DNA of 11,903 nucleotides from assembly GCA_003447545.1 (NCBI GenBank), contig DLYX01000475.1, positions 1 to 11,903 of the forward strand, in the 5' to 3' direction. Each line of letters begins with the position of its first letter. The first letter of the stretch is position 1. Of the stretch, positions 1 to 6,915 are shown piece by piece. Source of the stretch: Deltaproteobacteria bacterium (GTDB lineage: Bacteria; Desulfobacterota; Binatia; UBA12015). The notes beneath the pieces were generated by a model. It was not told the DNA's origin. It ran no database searches and worked only from the letters and a program-made list of their open reading frames with translations. Made by a program: the position numbers and the translations under genes.

Positions 1-452
1 TGGCAATCGAACGCGGTGCTTCGACCCTCGGTCAACAAGCACACTTCGAAAACGAACTTGCGCATATCATGGAGATCGCGCGAGAAAATGGAAAAGCCGA
101 CGACCCGGTGATGCGGCAGCGACTGGCCGATGCCTGGATCGGGCTACGCGTCATGCGCGCCAACGCACTACGCTGCCTGAGCGCTGACGAGAATGCAGCG
201 CCTTCCCCCGAGGCGATGATTACCAAGATCTACTGGGCTACCTGGCATCGAGATCTCGGCAAACTAGCGATGGATATCCTCGGCCCCGACGCCGAACTCG
301 CCGAAGGTGCTCCTTACGAGCTCTCGATGCTGCAGCAAATGTATCTCTTCACGCGCTCCGATACGATTTACGCTGGCACCAATCAGATCCAACGCAATAT
401 CATTAGCGAGCGAGCGCTCGGACTGCCGCGCGAACCGCGGCCCGCGAAATAG
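1..452 (+). CDS. Acyl-CoA dehydrogenase, C-terminal part (FadE30-like)
   Basis: This is the 3' end of an acyl-CoA dehydrogenase gene that begins before the window; the reading frame is open from base 3, and the stop codon is at 450-452. Such flavoenzymes introduce an alpha,beta double bond into acyl-CoA thioesters. The visible 149 residues are the C-terminal helical domain, ending with the family signature IYAGTNQIQRNII followed by ERALGLPREP, which is typical of large actinobacterial-type FadE proteins. At the position of the medium-chain enzyme's catalytic Glu (IYEGT) there is Ala (codon 372-374), so the base must lie elsewhere, probably on the unseen upstream helix. The next gene, 8 bases downstream on the same strand, is IpdF-like. 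In Mycobacterium tuberculosis fadE30 precedes ipdF in the same order, so a FadE30-type role in steroid C/D-ring breakdown is inferred. The general family is certain; the substrate is not. Confidence 0.85.
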   Translation, partial: AIERGASTLGQQAHFENELAHIMEIARENGKADDPVMRQRLADAWIGLRVMRANALRCLSADENAAPSPEAMITKIYWATWHRDLGKLAMDILGPDAELAEGAPYELSMLQQMYLFTRSDTIYAGTNQIQRNIISERALGLPREPRPAK

Positions 453-460
453 AGGACCCC

Positions 461-1243
461 ATGCCAAACCAGCCACCTGATTACGTTCCCGGACACGGGC
501 TCTTGCGAGAAAAGAAGGTGGTCGTCACTGCAGCCGCAGGCACCGGCATCGGCTACGCCACGGCCAAACGCTGCGCTGAAGAAGGGGCTCGGGTCCTGAT
601 TTCGGATATTCACGAACGACGCCTCGCCGAGGCCGCCGAACGACTCGAAGCGGAAACCGGGCAAAGGCCTGCCACCGCCATCTGCAATGTCACGCAGGAA
701 GAAGACGTTGAAGCACTCCTGAACGCAGCCACGTCCGAGCTCGGAGAGATCGATATCCTCGTCAACAATGCAGGTATGGGCGGAAATGCAGCTGTCGTCG
801 AAATGACCGACGAGCAATGGAACCTCGTCATGGACGTGACGCTGAACGGGACTTTCCGTATGACTCGCGCCGCGATGCGACACATGATGCCGCGCGGCCA
901 GGGCGTCATCGTCAACAACGCTTCCGTACTCGGCTGGCGAGCCCAGAAGCTGCAAGCGCATTACGCCGCCGCGAAAGCGGGTGTGATGGCGCTGACGCGC
1001 TGCGCGGCGCTCGAAGCGGCCGAGGCCAATGTGCGGATCAACTGTGTGGCTCCGAGCATCGCCATGCACGCTTTCTTGTCGAAGGTAACGCCCGATGGCC
1101 TCCTCGAAGAGTTGACCTCGAAAGAGGCCTTCGGCCGCGCCGCCGAGGTTTGGGAAGTCGCCAACGTCATCGTCTTTCTCGCCAGCGACTATTCGTCTTA
1201 TATGACGGGCGAAACTATCTCGGTTTCCTCGCAACGGGCCTGA
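461..1243 (+). CDS. ipdF: IpdF-like short-chain dehydrogenase (steroid C/D-ring degradation)
   Basis: A 260-residue classical SDR with a Rossmann fold. The nucleotide-binding stretch is VVTAAAGTGIG (residues 21-31), in which Ala24 replaces the first Gly of the usual TGxxxGxG. An NNAG motif and the catalytic Ser155, Tyr168 and Lys172 (YAAAK) are present. Several unusual stretches match what I remember of mycobacterial IpdF (Rv3559c): TAAAGTGIG, NNASVLGWRAQ, HYAAAKAGVMALTRC and the C-terminal ASDYSSY.TGE.ISVS. IpdF oxidises the 5-hydroxy group of a C/D-ring indene carboxyl-CoA intermediate in cholesterol and bile-acid catabolism. The ATG at 461 has a good ribosome site (AGAGG, five bases upstream) and follows the acyl-CoA dehydrogenase stop by 8 bases, so the two are probably co-transcribed. 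Assignment rests on recalled family sequence, not on a search; another SDR substrate remains possible. Confidence 0.8.
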   Translation: MPNQPPDYVPGHGLLREKKVVVTAAAGTGIGYATAKRCAEEGARVLISDIHERRLAEAAERLEAETGQRPATAICNVTQEEDVEALLNAATSELGEIDILVNNAGMGGNAAVVEMTDEQWNLVMDVTLNGTFRMTRAAMRHMMPRGQGVIVNNASVLGWRAQKLQAHYAAAKAGVMALTRCAALEAAEANVRINCVAPSIAMHAFLSKVTPDGLLEELTSKEAFGRAAEVWEVANVIVFLASDYSSYMTGETISVSSQRA

Positions 1244-1496
1244 CGCTCAGACACCCTTCCCGAACCCCCAACACATCAACATGCGACCCGAATTTCCTGA
1301 AAAACGAAGTATTCATGGGACATCCTATGGCACTTGCGTTGAAATAGGCCCGCAACGGCGAATCTTGCCCAAAAAAGACGTTGACCGGACCCTTTCCGAA
1401 CCGTCATGAATAGAGGGTCGAGAGCCAACTCTCGCAGAATCAAGCCAGCCCCTCGATCGCAGGTCTGGTGCAAACACTTTCGGAGACCGAACCACC
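1244..1496. other. Non-coding gap upstream of the propeller gene, with a small hairpin
   Basis: A 253-base gap between the IpdF-like gene and the secreted propeller gene. No convincing gene is seen; the open frame running to 1347 is an out-of-frame continuation across the SDR gene. A perfect 6-bp hairpin with a four-base loop lies at 1419-1434 (CGAGAG, loop CCAA, CTCTCG), in what would be the leader of the propeller mRNA. A TTGACC hexamer at 1381-1386 could be a -35 element, but no good -10 follows at the right distance. The gap presumably holds the end of the upstream operon and the promoter of the next gene. Confidence 0.4.
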
Positions 1497-2819
1497 ATGA
1501 AAAAAAGTAATTACCTGCCGGCAATCGGCGCTTTCGCCCTTTTCGTCGGGTTCTCTCTGGTTTCTGGTTCAGCCACCATCGCGGAGGCATCAGGCGGCCT
1601 TGCGACCGGTGCCTGGCCGACGGTGCATCACGATATACAAAATACTTCCCGCTCAGATGATCTGAACGGTCCGCTGGGACCGAACCCGCAGGTTGTCTGG
1701 CAAAATCGAGACGCCCATGGCCGCACAGGTGTGACGATCGGCGAGGACCAGGATGGCAATGTCGGTGTGTATAGCGGCGACGGACGACAGCCGATCACCC
1801 GCCTCGACCCGACCTCCGGTGCCGTCGTGTGGAATTCCAGCCCCGGGTATTTTGAAGGGCAAGCGGATAAATCCACACCGACCCTCGGGGCCAATGGCCG
1901 CGCATATATGGGTGAACGCGGCAATAATATGATCGTCGCCGACATGCTCACCGGCGAGGTCGTTCTGAAGAAAAAAATCAAACATGACGGAGATGTTCGG
2001 ACATCGCCACTGATCCTCAGCGATGGATGCATCATCTATTGCAGCGGCGCTCTTGGTAACGGTTGGTGCAAATCACTGAAACCGGACGCCGAGGATACGC
2101 CGGAAGATCCCTACTACTGGTCGACCGCCCTGCGGGGATCGATTCTGAATGTCGCGCCCGCAGCCAGTATCGATGAGACAGTGACCTATATCAGCCTCGA
2201 CCGTCAAAAAGTCGTGGCCATCAACTCCGAGACCAAAGCCGAGTTGTGGCGGGTCACACCGAGTAGACGTGGTCGGGGCGGCTCGGTCGCCGATCACTCC
2301 CCTGTGGTCGGCCCGGACGATACCGTTTACTTTGGGTCCCGTGACGGCATCTTTGCCCTCGATCCGGCGACCGGAAAAACCATGTGGAAATGGTCGACTC
2401 AGGGTCGGGAATCGATTGGATCGAACCCGGCTCTTGGTGCCGATGGCCGTCTCTATGTTGGCGTGTCGGGCAAACCGTCCTTCGTCGTCGCCATCTCACC
2501 CCCGACCACTTGCCTCGAAGCGGATTGGCCGTGCGAAGGAGAGACCAGCTGGCGCTACAACATGCAGGATCGAGGCACGTTCACCAATAACGGAGGCGCT
2601 ATCGATGCTGAAGGACGCTTCTACGTGTCCTTCCGCAAGCGGTTGATGGCGTTTGATGCTGACGGCACCGACCACGATACGAATGCGACTACGCCGGATC
2701 AGGGGCAATTGATCTGGAATATGGAGTTCCCCCGCAACTTCAAAAACCCGGTCTCGATCGGAGCCGAGAACGTTCTCTACGTGGTCAACGGCAAAACGGT
2801 TTTCAAAGTCGCTGACTAA
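1497..2819 (+). CDS. Exported PQQ-like beta-propeller repeat protein
   Basis: A 440-residue protein with a signal peptide: MKK, a hydrophobic core around residues 7-29, and a likely signal peptidase I site after Ala31 (AEA, then SGG). The mature protein begins with WPTVHHDIQNTSRS, a form common at the start of secreted PQQ/quinoprotein-type propellers. It then carries repeats of the kind ALDPATGKTMWKW, GADGRLYVG and GPDDTVYFGSRDG, each fitting a blade with the W-docking pattern of PF13360-like domains. Five cysteines (SDGC..YCSG..GWC, and TTC..WPC) suggest disulfides in the periplasm. No partner dehydrogenase, cytochrome or outer-membrane BamB context is seen, and it has no lipobox. Its role is therefore unknown; many such proteins are binding scaffolds rather than quinoenzymes. 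The ATG at 1497 has no strong Shine-Dalgarno sequence but gives the complete signal peptide. Confidence 0.75.
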   Translation: MKKSNYLPAIGAFALFVGFSLVSGSATIAEASGGLATGAWPTVHHDIQNTSRSDDLNGPLGPNPQVVWQNRDAHGRTGVTIGEDQDGNVGVYSGDGRQPITRLDPTSGAVVWNSSPGYFEGQADKSTPTLGANGRAYMGERGNNMIVADMLTGEVVLKKKIKHDGDVRTSPLILSDGCIIYCSGALGNGWCKSLKPDAEDTPEDPYYWSTALRGSILNVAPAASIDETVTYISLDRQKVVAINSETKAELWRVTPSRRGRGGSVADHSPVVGPDDTVYFGSRDGIFALDPATGKTMWKWSTQGRESIGSNPALGADGRLYVGVSGKPSFVVAISPPTTCLEADWPCEGETSWRYNMQDRGTFTNNGGAIDAEGRFYVSFRKRLMAFDADGTDHDTNATTPDQGQLIWNMEFPRNFKNPVSIGAENVLYVVNGKTVFKVAD

Positions 2820-2835
2820 GCCCCTGACCAATGAC

Positions 2836-2867
2836 GTACCGGTCTGATCATGGCATCAGGCCGGTAC
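2836..2867. terminator. Hairpin at convergent gene ends, probable bidirectional terminator
   Basis: An inverted repeat with 13-bp arms (2836-2848 and 2855-2867) and a six-base loop CATGGC. The arms pair fully except for one T-G position, which is a wobble in RNA. It sits between the propeller gene (plus) and the MaoC gene (minus), and its right arm includes the last four codons and stop of the MaoC gene. Neither side has a long run of T, so it is not a textbook intrinsic terminator, but its position between convergent genes argues for a role in ending transcription or protecting 3' ends. Confidence 0.55.
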
Positions 2868-3317
2868 AAATCGGCTGATCGTATCCACAACACAACCGGG
2901 TCTCTCGGAGCCATCTACCGCGATCGATACGCGCACGGTGGCCTGAATAGCGCCCCCTTTGACCTCCTCGACGTGAGCCAACGTACCGTGACCGCGCACC
3001 CGGGATCCGACGGGGACCGCCGCGGGAAAACGAACTTTCTCGCAGCCATAGTTCACGCCCATCGAGATACCCTGAACCTCGATCATCTGCGGCAGGAAGA
3101 AGTTGACCAGCGATAGCGTCAGGTAACCGTGCGCGATCGTGCCGCCAAAGGGTCCATCCTTGGCGCGCTCCGGGTCGACGTGAATCCACTGGTGGTCGCC
3201 AGTCGCTTCCGCGAAAAGATCGACGCGAGCCTGATCGATCAAAAGCCAATCCGTCGGCCCCAGTTCTTCGCCAATGCAGGTCAACATTTCCGCGGGTGTC
3301 TTGAAAATTCTCGCCAT
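2856..3317 (-). CDS. MaoC-family (R)-specific enoyl-CoA hydratase/dehydratase
   Basis: A 153-residue single hot-dog-fold protein of the MaoC family, which hydrates enoyl-CoA thioesters or dehydrates 3-hydroxyacyl-CoA. The hydratase-2 signature is clear: FAEATGDHQWIHVDPERA, with Asp41 and His46 in the D-x4-H spacing of the known catalytic pair, followed by FGGTIAHGYLTLSL. The length fits single-domain members of the NodN/Rv0130 type. The open frame extends further upstream into the SDR gene, but the ATG at 3317 has a strong AGGAG seven to eight bases before it and lies only 2 bases after the SDR stop, so it is the likely start. The pairing with the SDR suggests consecutive hydration and dehydrogenation steps. 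The substrate is unknown; given the neighbours a steroid or other cyclic acyl-CoA is plausible. Confidence 0.88.
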   Translation of the reverse strand: MARIFKTPAEMLTCIGEELGPTDWLLIDQARVDLFAEATGDHQWIHVDPERAKDGPFGGTIAHGYLTLSLVNFFLPQMIEVQGISMGVNYGCEKVRFPAAVPVGSRVRGHGTLAHVEEVKGGAIQATVRVSIAVDGSERPGCVVDTISRFVPA

Positions 3318-3319
3318 GA

Positions 3320-4102
3320 TTAATTCTCCTGCTTGTCGTGGGTCACGCTGTAGAATGAGGGCCACTCGCCGCCACCGTGAATGAGAAGATCCGTCCCTGT
3401 GACGTAGGATGCCATCGGGGAGGCCAGGTAGGCGCACGCCTGCCCAATCTCCCCTGGGGAGGCAAGCCTGCCCAGGGGGACTGTATCCTCCACCCGTGCG
3501 AGGAGTTTGCCCGTTCCAAAATGCTGCTCTGCCTGCTCGGTCAGAACCATGCCCGCAGAAACCGTATTCACTCGCACTTTGGGCGCCCACTCGACTGCGG
3601 TGGATTGAGTCCAACTGATCAGCCCTGCCTTGGCGGCCCCATAGGCGGCTGTCCCGGGCGAAGGCCGGTGTCCGCTCACGCTGGTGATGCTGACGATCGA
3701 CCCGCCATCGGCCTGGTCCTGCATCACCCGGTTGACCATCTGCGAGAGATGCATCGGGGCGAGCATATTGAGGTGGACAATTTTTTCGTGAAATCGCGGC
3801 GAAGCACTGGCCGCTTCGGCCTCGGGTGCTCCCCCCGCATTGTTGATGAGAATATCCAACCGGCCGTGGTGCGCGACTACCTGATCTACGAGTTTCTGCT
3901 GCTGCTCAAGATCGCGCAAGTCTGTCGGTATGAATTCGGCCACGCGGCCTGCGACTTCCGGCGTTTCCTCCGGGGCGTTTCGGCCACAGATCACGACATT
4001 TGCACCGGCCGACAGGAAGGTTTCGGTGATACCCCGGCCAACGCCCTTGCCACCGCCCGTCACCAGCGCGACTTGTCCGGAAAAATCGAGAGATAAAGAC
4101 AT
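3320..4102 (-). CDS. Short-chain dehydrogenase/reductase, Rv3549c-like
   Basis: A 260-residue classical SDR. The coenzyme site is TGGGKGVG (residues 15-22), NNAG is at 87-90, and the catalytic tetrad Asn112, Ser141, Tyr154, Lys158 has normal spacing. Arg41 at the end of the second strand (CGRN) hints at NADP(H) preference, which is an inference. Stretches such as ASPRFHEKIV, PGTAAYGAAKAGL and VEWAPKVRVN resemble an SDR of the mycobacterial cholesterol region that I recall as Rv3549c, whose exact reaction I do not know to be settled. It is the first gene of a two-gene unit with the MaoC hydratase, 2 bases apart. It is divergent from the halogenase-like gene across only 47 bases, so the two promoters must be close or overlap. 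No clear Shine-Dalgarno precedes the ATG at 4102. Confidence 0.85.
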   Translation of the reverse strand: MSLSLDFSGQVALVTGGGKGVGRGITETFLSAGANVVICGRNAPEETPEVAGRVAEFIPTDLRDLEQQQKLVDQVVAHHGRLDILINNAGGAPEAEAASASPRFHEKIVHLNMLAPMHLSQMVNRVMQDQADGGSIVSITSVSGHRPSPGTAAYGAAKAGLISWTQSTAVEWAPKVRVNTVSAGMVLTEQAEQHFGTGKLLARVEDTVPLGRLASPGEIGQACAYLASPMASYVTGTDLLIHGGGEWPSFYSVTHDKQEN

Positions 4103-4149
4103 ACAGGGGATCTAGCGTTTTCTCGTTCGATAAGCATTTGCAACCAAAA

Positions 4150-5493
4150 ATGGACATTTGCCCCTCCGGCCTCTTGCCAGAGGCACCTTCCTCGACCAAC
4201 AATACAGGTGTGAGCACTGCGGAGAACGTACTCGACGCCATCGTCGTCGGCGGGGGACCTGCGGGTGCTACGGCCGCCAACAAGTTGGCCCGCACCGGGG
4301 CGAGCGTCCTGGTGTGCGAGAAAGCCACCTTCCCGAGATTTCACGTTGGCGAATCACTTCTCCCGACCAATGTGCCGCTCCTGCAAGAACTCGGCGTCGA
4401 AGAGGAGATCCGCGCGGCCGGAAGTGTCACCAAACACGGTGCCGAGGTCATCTCTGCCGATGGCGAGGCGCGGACGGCAATCTACTTCCGCCAGGCGATG
4501 TGCCCTCTGCCCGAAACCACGTTTCAGGTTGAGCGAGCCACATTCGACAATATATTGCTGCGAGCTGCCGACAAGGCGGGAGCCGAGGTTCGCGAAGGAA
4601 CTTTGGTCAAATCCTGCGTGAGGGAAAAAGACCACTGGAAGGTCGTCCTTGAAGACGATTCCGGCACCACCGAAAAGATTTGTAAATGGATCATCGACGG
4701 CAGCGGCCGTGATACCTTTCTCGCTAATCAGAATCGATCCAAGGAAATGCTCGCGCAGCACAAGCGAGTCAGCTTCTTTGCCCACTTCGATCACGTCTGG
4801 CGAGCTGAGGGGGATGCTCAGGGCAACACTGTTCTGGTCCGGACGGCCGATGGTTGGTTCTGGCTGATTCCGGTCAGCGCCACTAGAACCAGCGTCGGCG
4901 TGGTTCTGCCGGCCTCGGAAGTCCGCCGATCCGGCTTGCGACCCGAAGCACTGCTCGAGCAAGCGATCGAACGCGCGCCTGAAATGGCTCGCAGAATGCA
5001 GTCAGCCGTGCGTGCGACCGAAGTTCAGGGCACCAGCGATTTCTCCTACCGCACAGGAGATATGACCGGACCAGGCTTCATCACGGCTGGCGACGCTTAC
5101 TCCTTTCTGGACCCGATCTTCTCAACGGGCGTGTGGCTGGCGATGCGCGGTGGTGCCGGGGCCGCCGAGACCGTCGCAAAATGCCTCCGGCGTCCTGCAC
5201 GAACGGATCGCTATCTCCGAAGGTTCTCGAAGCGTGAAGAGCGAGTGCAACGACATTTCCGACGACTCATTCAATACTTCTACGACCCGGGCTTTACCGA
5301 TGTCTTTCTCCGTCCGGTCAATGCCTTCGGACTTCGCCGCGCGGTGGGCACCTATGTTTCGGGCGCACTGCCGCAGCGACTCGGGCCGCGCCTGCGACTC
5401 GAGATCGTCCTGACCGTCGCCAGACTCCAACCTCGGCTCGGACTGGTCCCCCGCGTCATCCTGCCGCAGACCCTGGCACCATCAACGCCTTGA
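4150..5493 (+). CDS. Flavin-dependent halogenase-like FAD oxidoreductase
   Basis: A protein of about 447 residues in the tryptophan-halogenase / geranylgeranyl-reductase superfamily. Numbered from the ATG at 4150, it shows an FAD Rossmann motif GGGPAG (34-39), PRFHVGESLLP ending at Pro72, a Lys at 95 in VTKHGAE at the place of the halogenase catalytic lysine, WFWLIP (236-241), which fits the halogenase WxWxIP signature, and the FAD motif GDAYSFLDPIFSTGV. The GESLLP form is typical of pyrrole/phenol-type halogenases acting on carrier-bound substrates, although non-halogenating oxidoreductases can share it. Family enzymes use FADH2, oxygen and halide to form a lysine-bound hypohalous species. 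The start is uncertain: a GTG at 4210 would place the Rossmann motif nearer the N-terminus, as is usual, and a TTG lies at 4138. The gene converges on the ligase 4 bases away, next to a chorismatase, suggesting an aromatic substrate. Confidence 0.75.
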   Translation: MDICPSGLLPEAPSSTNNTGVSTAENVLDAIVVGGGPAGATAANKLARTGASVLVCEKATFPRFHVGESLLPTNVPLLQELGVEEEIRAAGSVTKHGAEVISADGEARTAIYFRQAMCPLPETTFQVERATFDNILLRAADKAGAEVREGTLVKSCVREKDHWKVVLEDDSGTTEKICKWIIDGSGRDTFLANQNRSKEMLAQHKRVSFFAHFDHVWRAEGDAQGNTVLVRTADGWFWLIPVSATRTSVGVVLPASEVRRSGLRPEALLEQAIERAPEMARRMQSAVRATEVQGTSDFSYRTGDMTGPGFITAGDAYSFLDPIFSTGVWLAMRGGAGAAETVAKCLRRPARTDRYLRRFSKREERVQRHFRRLIQYFYDPGFTDVFLRPVNAFGLRRAVGTYVSGALPQRLGPRLRLEIVLTVARLQPRLGLVPRVILPQTLAPSTP

Positions 5494-5511
5494 CGGCTCA
5501 AAGGAGTCGTC
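5492..5511. terminator. Short hairpin at halogenase/ligase convergent ends
   Basis: An 8-bp stem (GACGGCTC, loop AAAG, GAGTCGTC) with one G-T wobble, spanning the stop codon of the halogenase-like gene and the last codons of the ligase on the other strand. The two genes are only 4 bases apart, so any terminator must overlap coding sequence, as this does. There is no T-run. This is a weak candidate supported mainly by position. Confidence 0.3.
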
Positions 5512-6838
5512 GGTCCAACTTGCCCCGCGCATTTCGCGGCAGAGCTTTTCGGAACTCTATGCGTCGCGGGACCTTCCACGCAGGAAGCCTCCCGGCGCAA
5601 AACTCCTGAATCGCGCGTGCGTTCGGGTCCGCCGCGACCACAATCGCCCGAAGAGATTCGCTCGCGGTCTCACGGTCTGCGGCCATGACAACGACATCCT
5701 CGACTCCAGCGACCTCACGAATCACCGACTCAATTTCCGCCGGGTAGACCTTCCGAGCACCAACGTTGATCATATCGGTCACCCGCCCCAACAGGATCAA
5801 CCGACCTGCCTCATCGATGCGACCGATATCCGATGTCAAAAAACTACCCGTAGATAACTCGTGCGATGGCTCGGGAACGTAGCTATCGCCGACCGATGGG
5901 GAATGTACGCGCACACGTCCGACCCCCGAGGGACCAGCTTCGTCAAGCGTCACGCGTACACCTTCAAGCGGTGTCCCCACCGACCCCTCGGGGAACTCTG
6001 TCGCACCCTCACGATCGAAAGTGATCCCCCCGCATTCGGTCGATCCATAAAAAGTCCGCGGCGTGACGCCGAACCGCTGCGCGTACATCGCCCGGGTTCG
6101 CGGCGGCAACGGTGCCCCGGCCGAGACCACCAGACGCAACGAGGATAGATCACTGGCTTCGACTCCCCGGGATCGGGAAAGCACATCGAGGAGGAAGGGA
6201 ATCGACGGCCATACTGTAGGCTGGTGCTCCCGCACAACCCGACAGAGCCTGTTCGGGGTGAGATCTCTCGCCGCCACAATCGGAACACCCAGAAGCGAGA
6301 GCATCAGCAGCCCGTTGTCAAAACCATAGGAATGGCTGAGCGGCAGAGTCAGGAGCGTTCGATCTGCGCCACAGATCTGCATGGTCTCGGCAATCTGTTC
6401 AGCCCCCTTATACAGAGCACCGAGGCTTAGGCGAACACCGCGGGGAGCCCCGCTGGAACCCGACGTCAACTTGATCAGACCGGGTCCGAGCGCTGCAGAT
6501 CGTGTACCCTCTCGAGGCCAAACCCCCTCGGCATTGATCAGGACTGCTGCCTTCAGCGAGCCACATAGGCTCTCGGCGACAGCGTCGTCGGCTTCTCCGT
6601 CAACCGGCAGAACCGAGCAACCCTGATGCCACGCGGCCAGAACATTGGCGACGAATTCCGGACCGTTTCGCAAATGAATCGCTACGAGCCCGCCCGCGTA
6701 GGGCCGCAAATCGCGACTCGCACCCTCGACCAGCCGCGACAGCTCCTCCCGCGACCAGATTCGACCACCATCGGTGTCGATATAGGCCGGATGCGCCCCG
6801 TCCCGAAGCGCCCAGCGATCGAAGGATTCCCAAAACAC
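5498..6838 (-). CDS. AMP-forming acyl/aryl-CoA (or ACP) ligase
   Basis: A 446-residue member of the ANL adenylating superfamily, which activates a carboxylate with ATP as an acyl-adenylate and transfers it to CoA or a carrier protein. Motifs in order are the P-loop-like TSGSSGAPRG (125-134, with Arg for the usual Lys), LPLSHSYG, the adenine/substrate motif FYGSTECGG, SDIGR.DEAGRL..LGR with the hinge, NVGARKVYPAEIE, and the C-terminal PRNARGKLDR with catalytic Lys440. It is shorter than typical ligases (500 or more residues) because of a reduced N-terminal domain, a size also found in ligases that load carrier proteins. It is divergent from the chorismatase by 77 bases, so hydroxybenzoate is an attractive substrate, comparable in role to XanA2 in xanthomonadin synthesis; this is inference. 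The start is GTG at 6838, with AAGGAG a few bases upstream, a rather tight spacing. Confidence 0.85.
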   Translation of the reverse strand: MFWESFDRWALRDGAHPAYIDTDGGRIWSREELSRLVEGASRDLRPYAGGLVAIHLRNGPEFVANVLAAWHQGCSVLPVDGEADDAVAESLCGSLKAAVLINAEGVWPREGTRSAALGPGLIKLTSGSSGAPRGVRLSLGALYKGAEQIAETMQICGADRTLLTLPLSHSYGFDNGLLMLSLLGVPIVAARDLTPNRLCRVVREHQPTVWPSIPFLLDVLSRSRGVEASDLSSLRLVVSAGAPLPPRTRAMYAQRFGVTPRTFYGSTECGGITFDREGATEFPEGSVGTPLEGVRVTLDEAGPSGVGRVRVHSPSVGDSYVPEPSHELSTGSFLTSDIGRIDEAGRLILLGRVTDMINVGARKVYPAEIESVIREVAGVEDVVVMAADRETASESLRAIVVAADPNARAIQEFCAGRLPAWKVPRRIEFRKALPRNARGKLDRRLL

Positions 6839-6870
6839 CCACTCCTTTTAAACATTTCGGGCCGCCGGCT

Positions 6871-6881
6871 CCATTAAATGG
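6871..6881. promoter_or_regulatory. Palindrome in the ligase/chorismatase divergent intergenic region
   Basis: A perfect 5-bp inverted repeat around one base (CCATT-A-AATGG) roughly midway in the 77-base region between the two divergently transcribed genes. Its position would suit an operator controlling both, but such a short palindrome can arise by chance and no known regulator box is recognised. Confidence 0.2.
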
Positions 6882-6915
6882 AACTCGAGGGGACTTTTCC
6901 GCTAAGAAAAGAGGC

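Noticed and set aside
383..1234. Long minus-strand open frame (283 residues) opposite the IpdF-like gene
   Set aside because: It lies antisense to a clear SDR, shows no recognisable domain and has the Arg/Gly/His-rich composition of an antisense frame in GC-rich DNA.
817..1347. Plus-strand frame running out of the SDR gene into the intergenic gap
   Set aside because: Arg-rich out-of-frame translation of the SDR with no ribosome site; the part beyond 1243 is short and featureless.
1381..1413. TTGACC as a -35 box for the propeller gene
   Set aside because: At 16-18 bases spacing no hexamer resembles TATAAT, so a promoter call is not supported.
3318..3614. N-terminal extension of the MaoC frame by 99 codons
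   Set aside because: It would overlap the SDR gene heavily, lacks family similarity, and the internal ATG at 3317 has a strong ribosome site.
3377..4096. Plus-strand open frame (239 residues) opposite the Rv3549c-like SDR
   Set aside because: Antisense shadow of an SDR with intact catalytic residues; no family pattern and unlikely composition.
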